A DNA stretch of 64,000 bases from Orrella sp037026685 (lineage in GTDB: Bacteria; Pseudomonadota; Gammaproteobacteria; Burkholderiales; Burkholderiaceae_B). Made by a program: the position numbers and the translations under genes. The stretch spans positions 73,701 through 137,700 of the forward strand of contig NZ_JBANET010000011.1 of assembly GCF_037026685.1 (NCBI RefSeq), read 5' to 3'. The notes under the pieces were generated by a model, which did not search any database, was not told the origin of the DNA, and saw nothing but the letters and a program-made list of their open reading frames with translations. Positions 33,938-44,647 of the stretch are shown here, piece by piece. Numbering within the stretch: position 1 is the stretch's first letter; each line of letters starts with the position of its first letter.

Positions 33938-34498
33938 ATGTCCCGACGACTGCTTCCCGCGCTGTGCTGCCTGGCCCTGGCGGGCGCCGCACCGCCTTCC
34001 CTGGCCGGCCCCTGCGAAGGCCGGCCAGGCTGGATGCAGCCGGCCTGCCAGCGCCTGGCCCAGGTCTGGCAGCAAGGCAGCAACGACCTCTACCTGACGG
34101 GCTACGCCTGGCACAACCGCTGGACCTACACGCGCGAGAAAGTGGACAGCTTCCGCGAACTGGCCTGGGGCGCCGGCTGGGGCAAGGGGCTGTACGACGA
34201 GGACGGCGATTGGCACGGCCTGTATGCCATGGCGTTCCTGGACTCGCACAGCGACTGGCAGCCCATCGCGGGCTACGGCTTTCAGAAGATCGGCCGGATC
34301 GGCGCGCAGGGCCGGGTGGGAGCGGGCTATACCGTCTTCCTGACCTCGCGCTCGGACATGTTCGGCCGCCTGCCCTTTCCGGGCGCGCTGCCGCTGGTGT
34401 CGGCCGGCTACCGCAACGCCGACCTGTACGCCACCTATATTCCCGGCGGACGCGGCGCGGGCAACGTGCTGTTCATGTTCGGCAAGGTGGCCTTCTAG
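33938..34498 (+). CDS. pagP: Lipid A palmitoyltransferase PagP
   Basis: 186 residues. A Sec signal peptide (MSRRLLPALCCLALAGAAPP, cleavage near SLAG) precedes the mature outer-membrane enzyme. His59 in YAWHNRWTY and Asp102-Ser103 in FLDSHSDWQP match the catalytic His33/Asp76/Ser77 of E. coli PagP, and the protein ends in an outer-membrane type C-terminal strand, NVLFMFGKVAF. It moves a palmitate from phospholipid to lipid A. In B. bronchiseptica, published work links PagP to Bvg control and persistence in the mouse. Here it sits directly behind mgtE with no insertion sequence upstream. Confidence 0.93.
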   Translation: MSRRLLPALCCLALAGAAPPSLAGPCEGRPGWMQPACQRLAQVWQQGSNDLYLTGYAWHNRWTYTREKVDSFRELAWGAGWGKGLYDEDGDWHGLYAMAFLDSHSDWQPIAGYGFQKIGRIGAQGRVGAGYTVFLTSRSDMFGRLPFPGALPLVSAGYRNADLYATYIPGGRGAGNVLFMFGKVAF

Positions 34499-34571
34499 GG
34501 CCCGCAGCCGCCCCGCCCGCCCCGGGGGCCGCGCCGGCCCGGCGCGCGAGCCGGCCCGCCGCCTGGGGCGA

Positions 34572-37328
<2,757 letters not shown>

Positions 37329-37424
37329 GCAAGTGTCCGTCCGCGCCAGGCAGGCCTGGCGGCCGGCCCTGGCGGCCGATTCGAGTTTGGGTTGGCGGCC
37401 ACACGCCGCAGATAACGAACCAGT

Positions 37425-38420
37425 TTAACGCACCTGCGCGGCGGAGGCGGTAGCCTGGTTTCCGGCGCCGGCCACGGCCGGCCCGATGGAGCCCGTCCCG
37501 AGGAAGAGCTTGGGGTCGAGCGGCTGGCCGGCCAGGCGCACCTCGAAATGCAGGTGCGGGCCAGTCGAGCGGCCCGAAGAGCCCACCAGGGCGATGCGCT
37601 GGCCGCGCTCGACCACGTCGCCCTGCTTGACCAGCAGCCGCTGCGCGTGCGCGTAGCGGGTGACCAGGCCGCCGCCGTGGTCGATCTCGACCATGTTGCC
37701 GTAGCCCAGCTGGTACTTGGCCTCGATCACCACCCCGCCCGAGGCGGCGAGGATGGGCGTGCCCGGCGGCGCGGCAAAATCCAGCCCTTCGTGCATGGCA
37801 TACTGGCCGGTCACCGGGTTGCGGCGCCAGCCATAGGAAGAGCTCAGATAGGGATAATCCTTGACCGGCATGGACGTCGGCACGCGGGCCTGGTCGCCGC
37901 CGCGGCGCGTGAGCGCAAGGTCCAGCATGGACAGGTTGTCGTACTGCGCCGAGATGCGGTGCTGCAGCTGGTCCAGCTGCCGCCCCAGCGCCTCGGCGCT
38001 GGCCGTCTGGGGCTCGCCGGGCACCGTGAACAGGTCGTCCATCACTTCGGTGGCCTCGGGCAGCCCTTGCTGCGCGGCCACGATCTCCGGATCGGTATAG
38101 GCCACGCCAGCCGCCTGCGCCACTCGCCGGCTCAGGCCGTCCATGCTGACCATGCGCGCCTGCAAGGCGCCCACCTTGGCAGCCAGCAGGTTGACGTTCT
38201 CGCGCACGAAAGCCGCCTCGCGCACCGCCAGCTCGCCGGTGGGCAGGGCCAGCTCGATGGCCGGCGCTGCCGCGCGCGGGCCGATGGCATAGCGCTGCAG
38301 CAAGGCGCCCAGGGCGACCGCGGTAACCATCAGGCAAAATGCCAGGGCTGCCAGGCGCGCCCCACCGATGGTCAAATGTCCGGCCTGCCCTTTGCGGGCA
38401 TGCATAATGACTATCTTCAA
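37425..38420 (-). CDS. M23 family metallopeptidase (LytM/peptidoglycan endopeptidase-like)
   Basis: About 331 residues. An N-terminal membrane segment (LAALAFCLMVTAVALGALLQ) is followed by a helical region, likely coiled coil, and the M23 domain: SSSYGWRRNPVTGQYAMHEGLDFAAP (His and Asp zinc ligands) and GRSTGPHLHFEVRLAGQPLD (H-x-H), so the zinc site is complete. It would cut peptidoglycan cross-links in the periplasm or act in an envelope complex. Start is uncertain: TTG at 38420 gives MKIVIMHARKGQ, which suits homologues; ATGs at 38405 and 38435 are alternatives. It is divergent from dciA. Confidence 0.85.
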   Translation of the reverse strand: MKIVIMHARKGQAGHLTIGGARLAALAFCLMVTAVALGALLQRYAIGPRAAAPAIELALPTGELAVREAAFVRENVNLLAAKVGALQARMVSMDGLSRRVAQAAGVAYTDPEIVAAQQGLPEATEVMDDLFTVPGEPQTASAEALGRQLDQLQHRISAQYDNLSMLDLALTRRGGDQARVPTSMPVKDYPYLSSSYGWRRNPVTGQYAMHEGLDFAAPPGTPILAASGGVVIEAKYQLGYGNMVEIDHGGGLVTRYAHAQRLLVKQGDVVERGQRIALVGSSGRSTGPHLHFEVRLAGQPLDPKLFLGTGSIGPAVAGAGNQATASAAQVR

Positions 38421-38445
38421 CTCACACCATCCCATTCAATCCGGC

Positions 38446-38943
38446 ATGCCGCAGTCCACACCACGCCGTAATCGTTCGTCTTCGCCGCCCAGGGATGGAA
38501 ACCTGCTGGGCTGGCTGGGCCAGGACATGCGCAGCGCGGGCGTGATCGCCACGGCGCACAGACACATACAGATCCGGCAGGCCGTGGCATCCGTCCTGCC
38601 GCCGGCGCTGGGCGCCGTTTGCCAAGTCGCGAAAGCCGACCAGCTGACGCTGGTGCTGGCTGTTCCGAGCGCCGCCCACGCGGCCAAGCTTCGCCAGATG
38701 GCGCCCAGCCTGATCCGGGCATTGGGCGCTCGCGGATGGAACCTTAACGAAATCGCGGTGCGGGTTCAAGCCGGACTTCCCACGGGCCGGACGGAAAAGC
38801 CCCGCCCCGTCGAGAAAAACGAATTGGACGAAACCGCCCTGCAGGCCTTTTCCCGGCTGCACCAGGGCCTGCGGCCCGGGCCATTGGCCGACGCCGTGGC
38901 CCGGCTGCTGCGCCACCACGGCAAGGCTGGCGGCCAGGACTGA
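38446..38943 (+). CDS. dciA: DciA-like DUF721 protein (DnaB helicase loading factor family)
   Basis: 165 residues. The DUF721 core runs from WLGQDMRSAGVIATAHRHIQIRQAV through LPPALGAVCQVAKADQLTLVLAVPSAAHAAKLRQMAPSLI to GWNLNEIAVRVQ, matching the DciA N-terminal fold with its LTLVL strand. DciA interacts with replicative helicase DnaB in bacteria that lack DnaC. The N-terminal 15 residues are basic and the C terminus has a helical tail. Alternative start at 38407. The location next to lpxC/secA is the usual one in betaproteobacteria. It is the only plus-strand gene between secA and rnpB. Confidence 0.78.
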   Translation: MPQSTPRRNRSSSPPRDGNLLGWLGQDMRSAGVIATAHRHIQIRQAVASVLPPALGAVCQVAKADQLTLVLAVPSAAHAAKLRQMAPSLIRALGARGWNLNEIAVRVQAGLPTGRTEKPRPVEKNELDETALQAFSRLHQGLRPGPLADAVARLLRHHGKAGGQD

Positions 38944-39033
38944 AAGATGGACTGGGGGATGCCGCGCAGGTTCCCGGTTTGTTACAACCCCGGGGGCCGG
39001 CGGCGGCAGGCCGGCCCGGCTAAGGCCGGCCCG

Positions 39034-39957
39034 TCAGGCCAGCTGCCATTCGGTGCGAAAGGCCTTGGGCACGGAAGCCAGGTCGTCGTAGGTGACGATT
39101 TCCCAGGCACTTTGGCGCGCCAGCACGGCGCGCGCCAATTGGTTGTTCAAGGCATGGCCCGACTTGCAGGCCACGTAGCGGGCCACCAGCGGCTTGCCGA
39201 TGAGGTACAGGTCGCCGATGGCGTCCAGGATCTTGTGCTTGACGAATTCGTCGTCATAGCGCAACCCATCGTTGTTCAGGACACGGTACTCGTCCATCAC
39301 GATGGCGTTGTCCAGGCTGCCCCCGCGCGCCAGGCCGATGGACCGCAGCGCCTCCACCTCGTTGACGAAGCCGAAGGTGCGGGCGCGGGCGATCTCGCGG
39401 GTGTACGAATGCGTGGCGAAATCGATCTCGGCGAAATTGGCCGTGGCGTCGATGGCCGGATGGTGGAAATCGATGGAGAACGACAGCGCGAAGCCGTCGT
39501 GGGGCTCGAGCCGGGCCCACTTCTCGGCCGCGCCGGCGCCTTCGCGCACCTCGACCGGCTCCAGGATGCGCAGGAACTGCTTGGGCGCGGCCTGCTCGAC
39601 GATGCCGGCCGAGCGCAACAGGTACACGAACGTGCCCGCGCTGCCGTCCATGATGGGCACTTCTTCGGCGGTCAGGTCGATGTGCAGGTTGTCGATACCC
39701 AGGCCGGCCAATGCCGACATGAGGTGCTCGACGGTGGACACGCGCACCTGGCCATTCTGCAGCACCGAGGCCAGGCGCGTGTCGCTGACCTGGTGGGCCT
39801 GGGCAGGCAGGTCGACCACTTCGGGCAGGTCGATGCGGTGAAAGACGATGCCGGTGTTGGGCGCAGCCGGACGCAGGGTCAGCTCGACCCGGCGGCCCGA
39901 GTGCAGGCCGACGCCGGTCGTGCGGACGATGTTCTGGATGCTGCGCTGTCGAAACAT
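39034..39957 (-). CDS. lpxC: UDP-3-O-acyl-N-acetylglucosamine deacetylase LpxC
   Basis: 307 residues. Typical start MFRQRSIQNIVRTTGVGLHSGRRV. The zinc site is in VSTVEHLMSALAGLGIDN (first His) and in FVKHKILDAIGDLYLIG (His and Asp), with the catalytic Glu in the E-E-x-P-I-M-D-G motif LTAEEVPIMDGSAGTFVYLL and a late His in CKSGHALNNQLAR. It catalyses the committed step of lipid A synthesis in the cytoplasm. A candidate own promoter lies at 40044-40072, so it need not depend on ftsZ transcripts. Confidence 0.97.
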   Translation of the reverse strand: MFRQRSIQNIVRTTGVGLHSGRRVELTLRPAAPNTGIVFHRIDLPEVVDLPAQAHQVSDTRLASVLQNGQVRVSTVEHLMSALAGLGIDNLHIDLTAEEVPIMDGSAGTFVYLLRSAGIVEQAAPKQFLRILEPVEVREGAGAAEKWARLEPHDGFALSFSIDFHHPAIDATANFAEIDFATHSYTREIARARTFGFVNEVEALRSIGLARGGSLDNAIVMDEYRVLNNDGLRYDDEFVKHKILDAIGDLYLIGKPLVARYVACKSGHALNNQLARAVLARQSAWEIVTYDDLASVPKAFRTEWQLA

Positions 39958-40043
39958 GGAAAGAACCGTGGAAAAAGTCGGACCAGCGGCCCATGAAAGG
40001 CAAAAAAACGACAGTCAGGCAAAACCGTCGCAAATGCCACCCT

Positions 40044-40072
40044 ATTGTAATGCTTTGGGCGCACCGTGACCA
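40044..40072 (-). promoter_or_regulatory. Candidate promoter of lpxC
   Basis: Minus strand: TGGTCA (40067-40072), 17 bp, TACAAT (40044-40049). It would start near 40037 and give a leader of about 80 nt before the lpxC ATG at 39957. A good -10 with a fair -35. Confidence 0.5.
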
Positions 40073-40171
40073 ACGCACGCTGGCCGGCGCCACCCGAAAT
40101 TCCTTCTCGGTGTTACACACGCCGGACTGGCGCGCGCCCGGCCCGCTGGGGCAAGGCGCGCGCGGCGACGT

Positions 40172-40201
40172 CGTCCCGGCCCTGGGGATCGGGCCGGGAC
40201 G
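40172..40201. repeat. Strong GC hairpin between ftsZ and lpxC
   Basis: An 11-bp perfect stem CGTCCCGGCCC / GGGCCGGGACG with an 8-base loop, about 43 bp after the ftsZ stop. There is no T-run on either side, so it is not a classical intrinsic terminator; it may protect the 3' end of the ftsZ message or slow polymerase. Confidence 0.6.
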
Positions 40202-40243
40202 CGGAGGGAGCCGCCCGCCAGGCGCCCGGTAGGGCGCCGGCGA

Positions 40244-41404
40244 TCAGTCGGCCTGCTTGCGCAGGAAGGCCGGGATGTCGAAGTGGTCCATGCCGGCGGT
40301 CTCCAGCGCCCGCACCTGGGCCGAGGCCTGGCTGCGCGGGTTGCGGATCACCGAAGGCATGTCCAGGTTCCGATAATCGGCCTGCATCGGCGCGTTGTCC
40401 GTGCCGGTGCGCAGCACCTCGGCGGTGTTCTGCACCAGCTGCGGACGGCTTTGCGTGCGGCCCAGGCCGGTGGCCACGACGGTCACGCGCAGGCTCTCGC
40501 CCATGGAGTCGTCGTAGGCCGTGCCGAAGATCACGGTGGCATCGTCCGCGGCGTAGCTGCGGATGGTGTCCATGATCTCGCGGGTCTCGCGCATCTTCAG
40601 CGAGCGGCTGGCGGTGATGTTCACCAGCACGCCGCGCGCGCCGTTCAGGTCGATGCCCTCGAGCAGCGGGCAGGCGATGGCCTGCTCGGCCGCCACGCGG
40701 GCGCGGTCGCTGCCCGAGGCGATCGCCGTGCCCATCATGGCCTGGCCCTGCTCGCCCATGATGGTCTTGACGTCCTCGAAGTCCACGTTGACGTTGCCCT
40801 CGACATTGATGATCTCGGCGATGCCGGCGCAAGCGTTGTGCAGCACGTCGTCGGCCGCGCGGAAGCAGTCGTCCTGGGTGGCGTCATCGTCCATCAGGTC
40901 GTACAGGTTCTCGTTGAGCACGACGATCAGCGAATGCACGTGCTTGGCCAGCTCGGCGATGCCGTCCTCGGCCATCTTCATGCGCCGGCTGCCCTCGAAG
41001 GCGAAGGGCTTGGTGACCACGCCCACCGTCAGGATGCCCAGCTCCTTGGCCACTTCGGCGACCACCGGGCCGGCGCCGGTGCCGGTGCCCCCGCCCATGC
41101 CGGCCGTGATGAAGACCATGTTGGCGCCGTTCAGCGCCGAGCGGATCTCCTCGCGGGCGGTCTCGGCCGAGGCGCGGCCCTGCTCGGGTTTGGCGCCGGC
41201 ACCCAGGCCGGTGCGTCCCAGGCGGATCTGCACCGGTGCCTCGGTGGCGGCCAGGGCCTGGGCATCGGTGTTGCAGCAGATGAAATCCACGCCGCTCACA
41301 CCCGCACGGATCATGTGCGCCACGGCGTTGCCGCCCGCGCCGCCAACCCCGACCACCTTGATCACGGTGCCCTTGGTGTTGTTGTCCAACAGTTCAAAGT
41401 TCAT
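40244..41404 (-). CDS. ftsZ: Cell division GTPase FtsZ
   Basis: 386 residues. The tubulin-type signature GGGTGTGAGPVVAEVAKELG, the segment GRTGLGAGAKPEQGRASAETA, and the T7-loop sequence INVEGNVNVDFEDVKTIM are intact. The conserved C-terminal peptide is MDHFDIPAFLRKQAD, which binds FtsA and other partners, after a linker of about 35-40 residues. FtsZ polymerises into the Z-ring at midcell. The gap of 242 bp to ftsA upstream is long for this cluster and likely holds an ftsZ promoter. Confidence 0.98.
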   Translation of the reverse strand: MNFELLDNNTKGTVIKVVGVGGAGGNAVAHMIRAGVSGVDFICCNTDAQALAATEAPVQIRLGRTGLGAGAKPEQGRASAETAREEIRSALNGANMVFITAGMGGGTGTGAGPVVAEVAKELGILTVGVVTKPFAFEGSRRMKMAEDGIAELAKHVHSLIVVLNENLYDLMDDDATQDDCFRAADDVLHNACAGIAEIINVEGNVNVDFEDVKTIMGEQGQAMMGTAIASGSDRARVAAEQAIACPLLEGIDLNGARGVLVNITASRSLKMRETREIMDTIRSYAADDATVIFGTAYDDSMGESLRVTVVATGLGRTQSRPQLVQNTAEVLRTGTDNAPMQADYRNLDMPSVIRNPRSQASAQVRALETAGMDHFDIPAFLRKQAD

Positions 41405-41646
41405 GGTTCGACTCCCTCAAGTCTCAGATTTCGTAGATACGCTTCAAAAAAGATCGGCAAAAAGAACACACACCTTCTTCTTAGAAATCGCATCAAAGCC
41501 GGCGCCGGTCCCTGACCCGCGTCGATTTTGAGGCGCCTCCTCGCGGAACGAATCCCCCGTTCCGCCCTTCCCGACGGCCCGCCCCAGGGGCGGGCCGCCT
41601 TGCCCCGCCCCCGGCCTTCTTGCGGACCGGGCGCGGGAAAAACCGC
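41405..41646. promoter_or_regulatory. ftsA-ftsZ intergenic region with hairpins and a likely ftsZ promoter region
   Basis: 242 bp. Near the ftsA end are two perfect stems: GCGGAACG / CGTTCCGC at 41543-41565 and CGGCCCGCCCC / GGGGCGGGCCG at 41575-41597, neither with a clear T-run. Nearer ftsZ is an AT-rich stretch (41430-41500), the natural place for a promoter that raises ftsZ expression over ftsA. I could not assign exact boxes. GGGAG stands before the ftsZ ATG. Confidence 0.5.
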
Positions 41647-42873
41647 TTAATTCATGAACCACTCGCGCATGCGCGCCAGCAGCTGCCTGAAGCTGCCGGT
41701 CTGCTGCGCCACCTTGCGTCCGCGCACCCGCTGCAGCCGCGCCTCGGCCAGCAGTCCCATGACCGTCGAGAAGCGCGGATTGCGCATCACGTCGGCCAGG
41801 CTGCCTTCGTAGTCGGGCACCGCCACGCGCACCGGCTTGAGGAACACGTCCTCGGCCAGTTCCACCACGCCGGGCAGCAGCGAGGTGCCGCCGGTCAGCA
41901 CCACGCCGGAGGCCAGCAGGTCCTCGTGGCCCGAATCGCGCACCACCTGCTGCACCAGCGAGAACAGCTCCTCGACGCGCGGCTCGATCACCGCGCCCAG
42001 CGCCTGGCGCTTGACGTGGCGCGGGCCCCGGTCGCCCAGCCCCGGCACCTCGACGTTCTCGTCCGGGCTGGCCAGCACCTGCTTGGCCACGCCGTAGCGC
42101 AGCTTGATTTCCTCGGCGTCGGGCGTGGGCGTGCGCAGCATCGCGGCGATGTCATTGGTGATCTGGTCGCCGGCGATGGGAATGACCGCGGTATGGCGGA
42201 TCGCCCCGCCGGTGAAGATCGCCACGTCGGTGGTGCCCCCGCCGATGTCCACCAGCACCACGCCCAGCTCCTTCTCGTCGGGCGTCAGGCACGCCAGGCT
42301 CGAGGCCAGCGGCTGCAGGATCAGGTCCTGCACCTCCAGGCCGCAGCGGCGCACGCACTTGATGATGTTCTGCGCGGCGCTGACCGCGCCGGTGACGATG
42401 TGCACCCGCACTTCCAGGCGCAGGCCGCTCATGCCGATGGGCTCGCGGATGTCCTCCTGCCCGTCGACGATGAACTCCTGGGTGAGCACGTGCAGCACCT
42501 GCTGGTCGGTGGGAATGTTCACCGCCTTGGCCGTCTCGATCACGCGCGCCACGTCGGTGGCCGTCACCTCCTTGTCCTTGACGGCGACCATGCCGCTGGA
42601 ATTGATGCTGCGGATATGGCTGCCGGCGATGCCGGTATAGACGTCGCGGATCTTGCAGTCGGCCATCAGCTCGGCTTCCTCGAGCGCGCGCTGGATGGAG
42701 TTGACCGTGGTCTCGATGTTCACGACCACGCCCTTGCGCATGCCGCGCGACTCGTGCTGGCCCAGGCCCAGCACCTCGAAGCGGCCTTCGGGCAGGATCT
42801 CGGCCACCACCGCCACCACCTTGCTGGTGCCGATGTCCAGGGCAACGATCAGGTCCTTGATGTCACGGGTCAT
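41647..42873 (-). CDS. ftsA: Cell division protein FtsA
   Basis: 408 residues. Actin-family phosphate-1 loop LIVALDIGTSKVVAVVAEIL, phosphate-2 loop VVLVDIGGGTTDVAIFTGGA, and adenosine motif LASGVVLTGGTSLLPGVVEL are present. The extreme C terminus LARMREWFMN is the amphipathic helix that attaches FtsA to the membrane. It tethers FtsZ filaments and recruits late division proteins. It starts 4 bp after the ftsQ stop. Confidence 0.97.
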   Translation of the reverse strand: MTRDIKDLIVALDIGTSKVVAVVAEILPEGRFEVLGLGQHESRGMRKGVVVNIETTVNSIQRALEEAELMADCKIRDVYTGIAGSHIRSINSSGMVAVKDKEVTATDVARVIETAKAVNIPTDQQVLHVLTQEFIVDGQEDIREPIGMSGLRLEVRVHIVTGAVSAAQNIIKCVRRCGLEVQDLILQPLASSLACLTPDEKELGVVLVDIGGGTTDVAIFTGGAIRHTAVIPIAGDQITNDIAAMLRTPTPDAEEIKLRYGVAKQVLASPDENVEVPGLGDRGPRHVKRQALGAVIEPRVEELFSLVQQVVRDSGHEDLLASGVVLTGGTSLLPGVVELAEDVFLKPVRVAVPDYEGSLADVMRNPRFSTVMGLLAEARLQRVRGRKVAQQTGSFRQLLARMREWFMN

Positions 42874-42877
42874 GGCT

Positions 42878-43675
42878 TCACTTCTTCTTGGGTTGTGATT
42901 CGGGCGGCGCCGACAGCGTCAGCGCGAACCCGTTGGGGTATCGCAAGTCGGCGTGCAGGACCGACCGGCCTTCCAGCTGGCGCGTGAGCGCCGGCCAGGC
43001 CTGCACGAAGCGCTGGATGCGCGCCGAGAACGGCAGTGCGCCCGGCAGGCCGTGCGGGTCGGGCGCATCGGCGCCCGGGTCCCGCCCCAGGTCCAGCCGC
43101 ATGCCGTCCGAGAGCTGCACCTGCCAGGCATAACGCGGGCTCAGGGCCAGGCTGGCGACGTTGACCTGCAGCGGCGCGAACCAGCGCGCCAGCTCGGCGT
43201 AGCGCTGCACCACCAGCGTCTCGGTGCCCTCCGGGCCTTCCAGCTGCGGCAGGCTGGCCTCGTCCTCCAGCTCGCCCAGGTTGGCGGTAAAGGCCTCGCC
43301 CCAGGTGTTGATCATCTGGTTCTCGTTCCAGAGCGCCAGCGGCTGGTGCTCCTCGATCACCACGCGCAGCGTATCGGGCCAGATCCGCCTGACCGTGGCG
43401 CGCCGCACCCAGGGCACCGCCTCGAACATGCGCCGGGCCTGCTCCAGGTCCACGGTGAAGAAATTGCCCTGCAGGCTGCCGGCGATGGAGCTGCGCACCG
43501 CCGCCGGCGACACGTAGCGCAGCTCGGTATCGGGCGCGGGATGCAGCTCGATGGCTTGCAGCGTGAACACCGGCCGATGCGCCAGCCACACCACGCCCGC
43601 GGCCAGCATGGCCGAGACCGCCAGCACCGCCAGGGTGTTGGCCAGGACGTTGATCGCGCGCGCGTCGTTCCACAC
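42878..43675 (-). CDS. ftsQ: Cell division protein FtsQ
   Basis: 265 residues. A short cytoplasmic N terminus and one membrane helix (ANTLAVLAVSAMLAAGVVWL) precede the POTRA domain (RPVFTLQAIELHPAPDTELR) and the FtsQ/DivIB beta domain (RRIWPDTLRVVIEEHQPLALW). It bridges early and late divisome components together with FtsB and FtsL. The gene begins 12 bp after the ddl stop. The Lys-rich end PKKK is typical of betaproteobacterial FtsQ. Confidence 0.93.
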   Translation of the reverse strand: MWNDARAINVLANTLAVLAVSAMLAAGVVWLAHRPVFTLQAIELHPAPDTELRYVSPAAVRSSIAGSLQGNFFTVDLEQARRMFEAVPWVRRATVRRIWPDTLRVVIEEHQPLALWNENQMINTWGEAFTANLGELEDEASLPQLEGPEGTETLVVQRYAELARWFAPLQVNVASLALSPRYAWQVQLSDGMRLDLGRDPGADAPDPHGLPGALPFSARIQRFVQAWPALTRQLEGRSVLHADLRYPNGFALTLSAPPESQPKKK

Positions 43676-43687
43676 GTAAGGTTCCGG

Positions 43688-44647
43688 TCAAGTTTCGTTC
43701 GAATGCCTGGCGGCCTCGCGCACCTTGCACGAAGCCTCGGCGAGGATCGCCACGCACAACTCGGCATAGCTCATGCCCTGGGCGCGGGCGGCCATGGGCA
43801 CCAGCGAGTGGCCGGTCATGCCTGGCGAGGTATTCAGTTCCAGCAGCCACGGACGGTTCTGCGCATCGAGCATGAAATCGGCGCGGCCCCAGCCTTCGCA
43901 GCCCACCGCCTGGTAGGCGCGCACGCTCAGTTCCATCACCAGCCCGGCCACCTCGGCCGGCAGCTCGGCCGGGCAGACATAGCGCGTATCGTCCGAGAAA
44001 TACTTGTGCTCGTAGTCGTAGTTGCCCGCCGGCGCGATGATCTCGATCACCGGCAGCGCGCGCGCCTGGCGGCCGCTGCCCAGCACCGCCACCGTCAGTT
44101 CGCGCCCGGCGATGAACTGCTCGGCCAGCACGTCCGTGTCGAAGCGGGCGGCCTGCTCGTAGGCGGCGCGCAGCTCGCCGGCCGCGTTCACGCGCGTCAC
44201 GCCCAGCGTCGAGCCTTCGTGCGGCGGCTTGACGATCAGCGGCAGTCCCAGCGTCCGTGCCACCGCGTCCAGGTCGGTGTCGGCGCGCAGCACGGCGTAG
44301 GCCGGCGTGGGCAGGCCGGCCTGCTGCCACACGCGCTTGGTCATGACCTTGTCCATGGCCAGGCTCGAGGCCATCACGCCGCTGCCCGTGTAAGGAATGC
44401 CCATCAGCTCGAGCGCCCCTTGCACGGTGCCGTCCTCGCCGTAGCGGCCATGCAGCGCGATGAACACGCGCTCGAAGCCCTCCTGCTGCAGTTCCAGCAG
44501 GCTGCGCCGGCCCGTATCGAACAGGTGCGCGTCCACGCCGGCCGAGCGCAGCGCCTCGCACACGCCCGCGCCGGACATCAGCGAGACCTCCCGTTCGGCC
44601 GAACGGCCGCCGTAGAGCACGCCTACCTTGCCAAAATCGCCACTCAT
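43688..44647 (-). CDS. ddl: D-alanine--D-alanine ligase
   Basis: 319 residues. ATP-grasp motifs: GKVGVLYGGRSAEREVSLMSG at the N terminus (D-Ala site), FIALHGRYGEDGTVQGALEL (H-G-x-x-G-E-D), LIVKPPHEGSTLGVTRV (ATP-binding Lys and glycine-rich loop), and GWGRADFMLDAQ plus LELNTSPGMTGHSLVP (metal ligands and the omega-loop). It makes D-Ala-D-Ala for MurF. It overlaps murC by 4 bp, and its place next to murC is that of ddlB in other proteobacteria. Confidence 0.96.
   Translation of the reverse strand: MSGDFGKVGVLYGGRSAEREVSLMSGAGVCEALRSAGVDAHLFDTGRRSLLELQQEGFERVFIALHGRYGEDGTVQGALELMGIPYTGSGVMASSLAMDKVMTKRVWQQAGLPTPAYAVLRADTDLDAVARTLGLPLIVKPPHEGSTLGVTRVNAAGELRAAYEQAARFDTDVLAEQFIAGRELTVAVLGSGRQARALPVIEIIAPAGNYDYEHKYFSDDTRYVCPAELPAEVAGLVMELSVRAYQAVGCEGWGRADFMLDAQNRPWLLELNTSPGMTGHSLVPMAARAQGMSYAELCVAILAEASCKVREAARHSNET

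Noticed and set aside
40172..40201. Intrinsic terminator of ftsZ
   Set aside because: The stem is strong, but there is no T-run on the transcribed side, so it is listed only as a hairpin.
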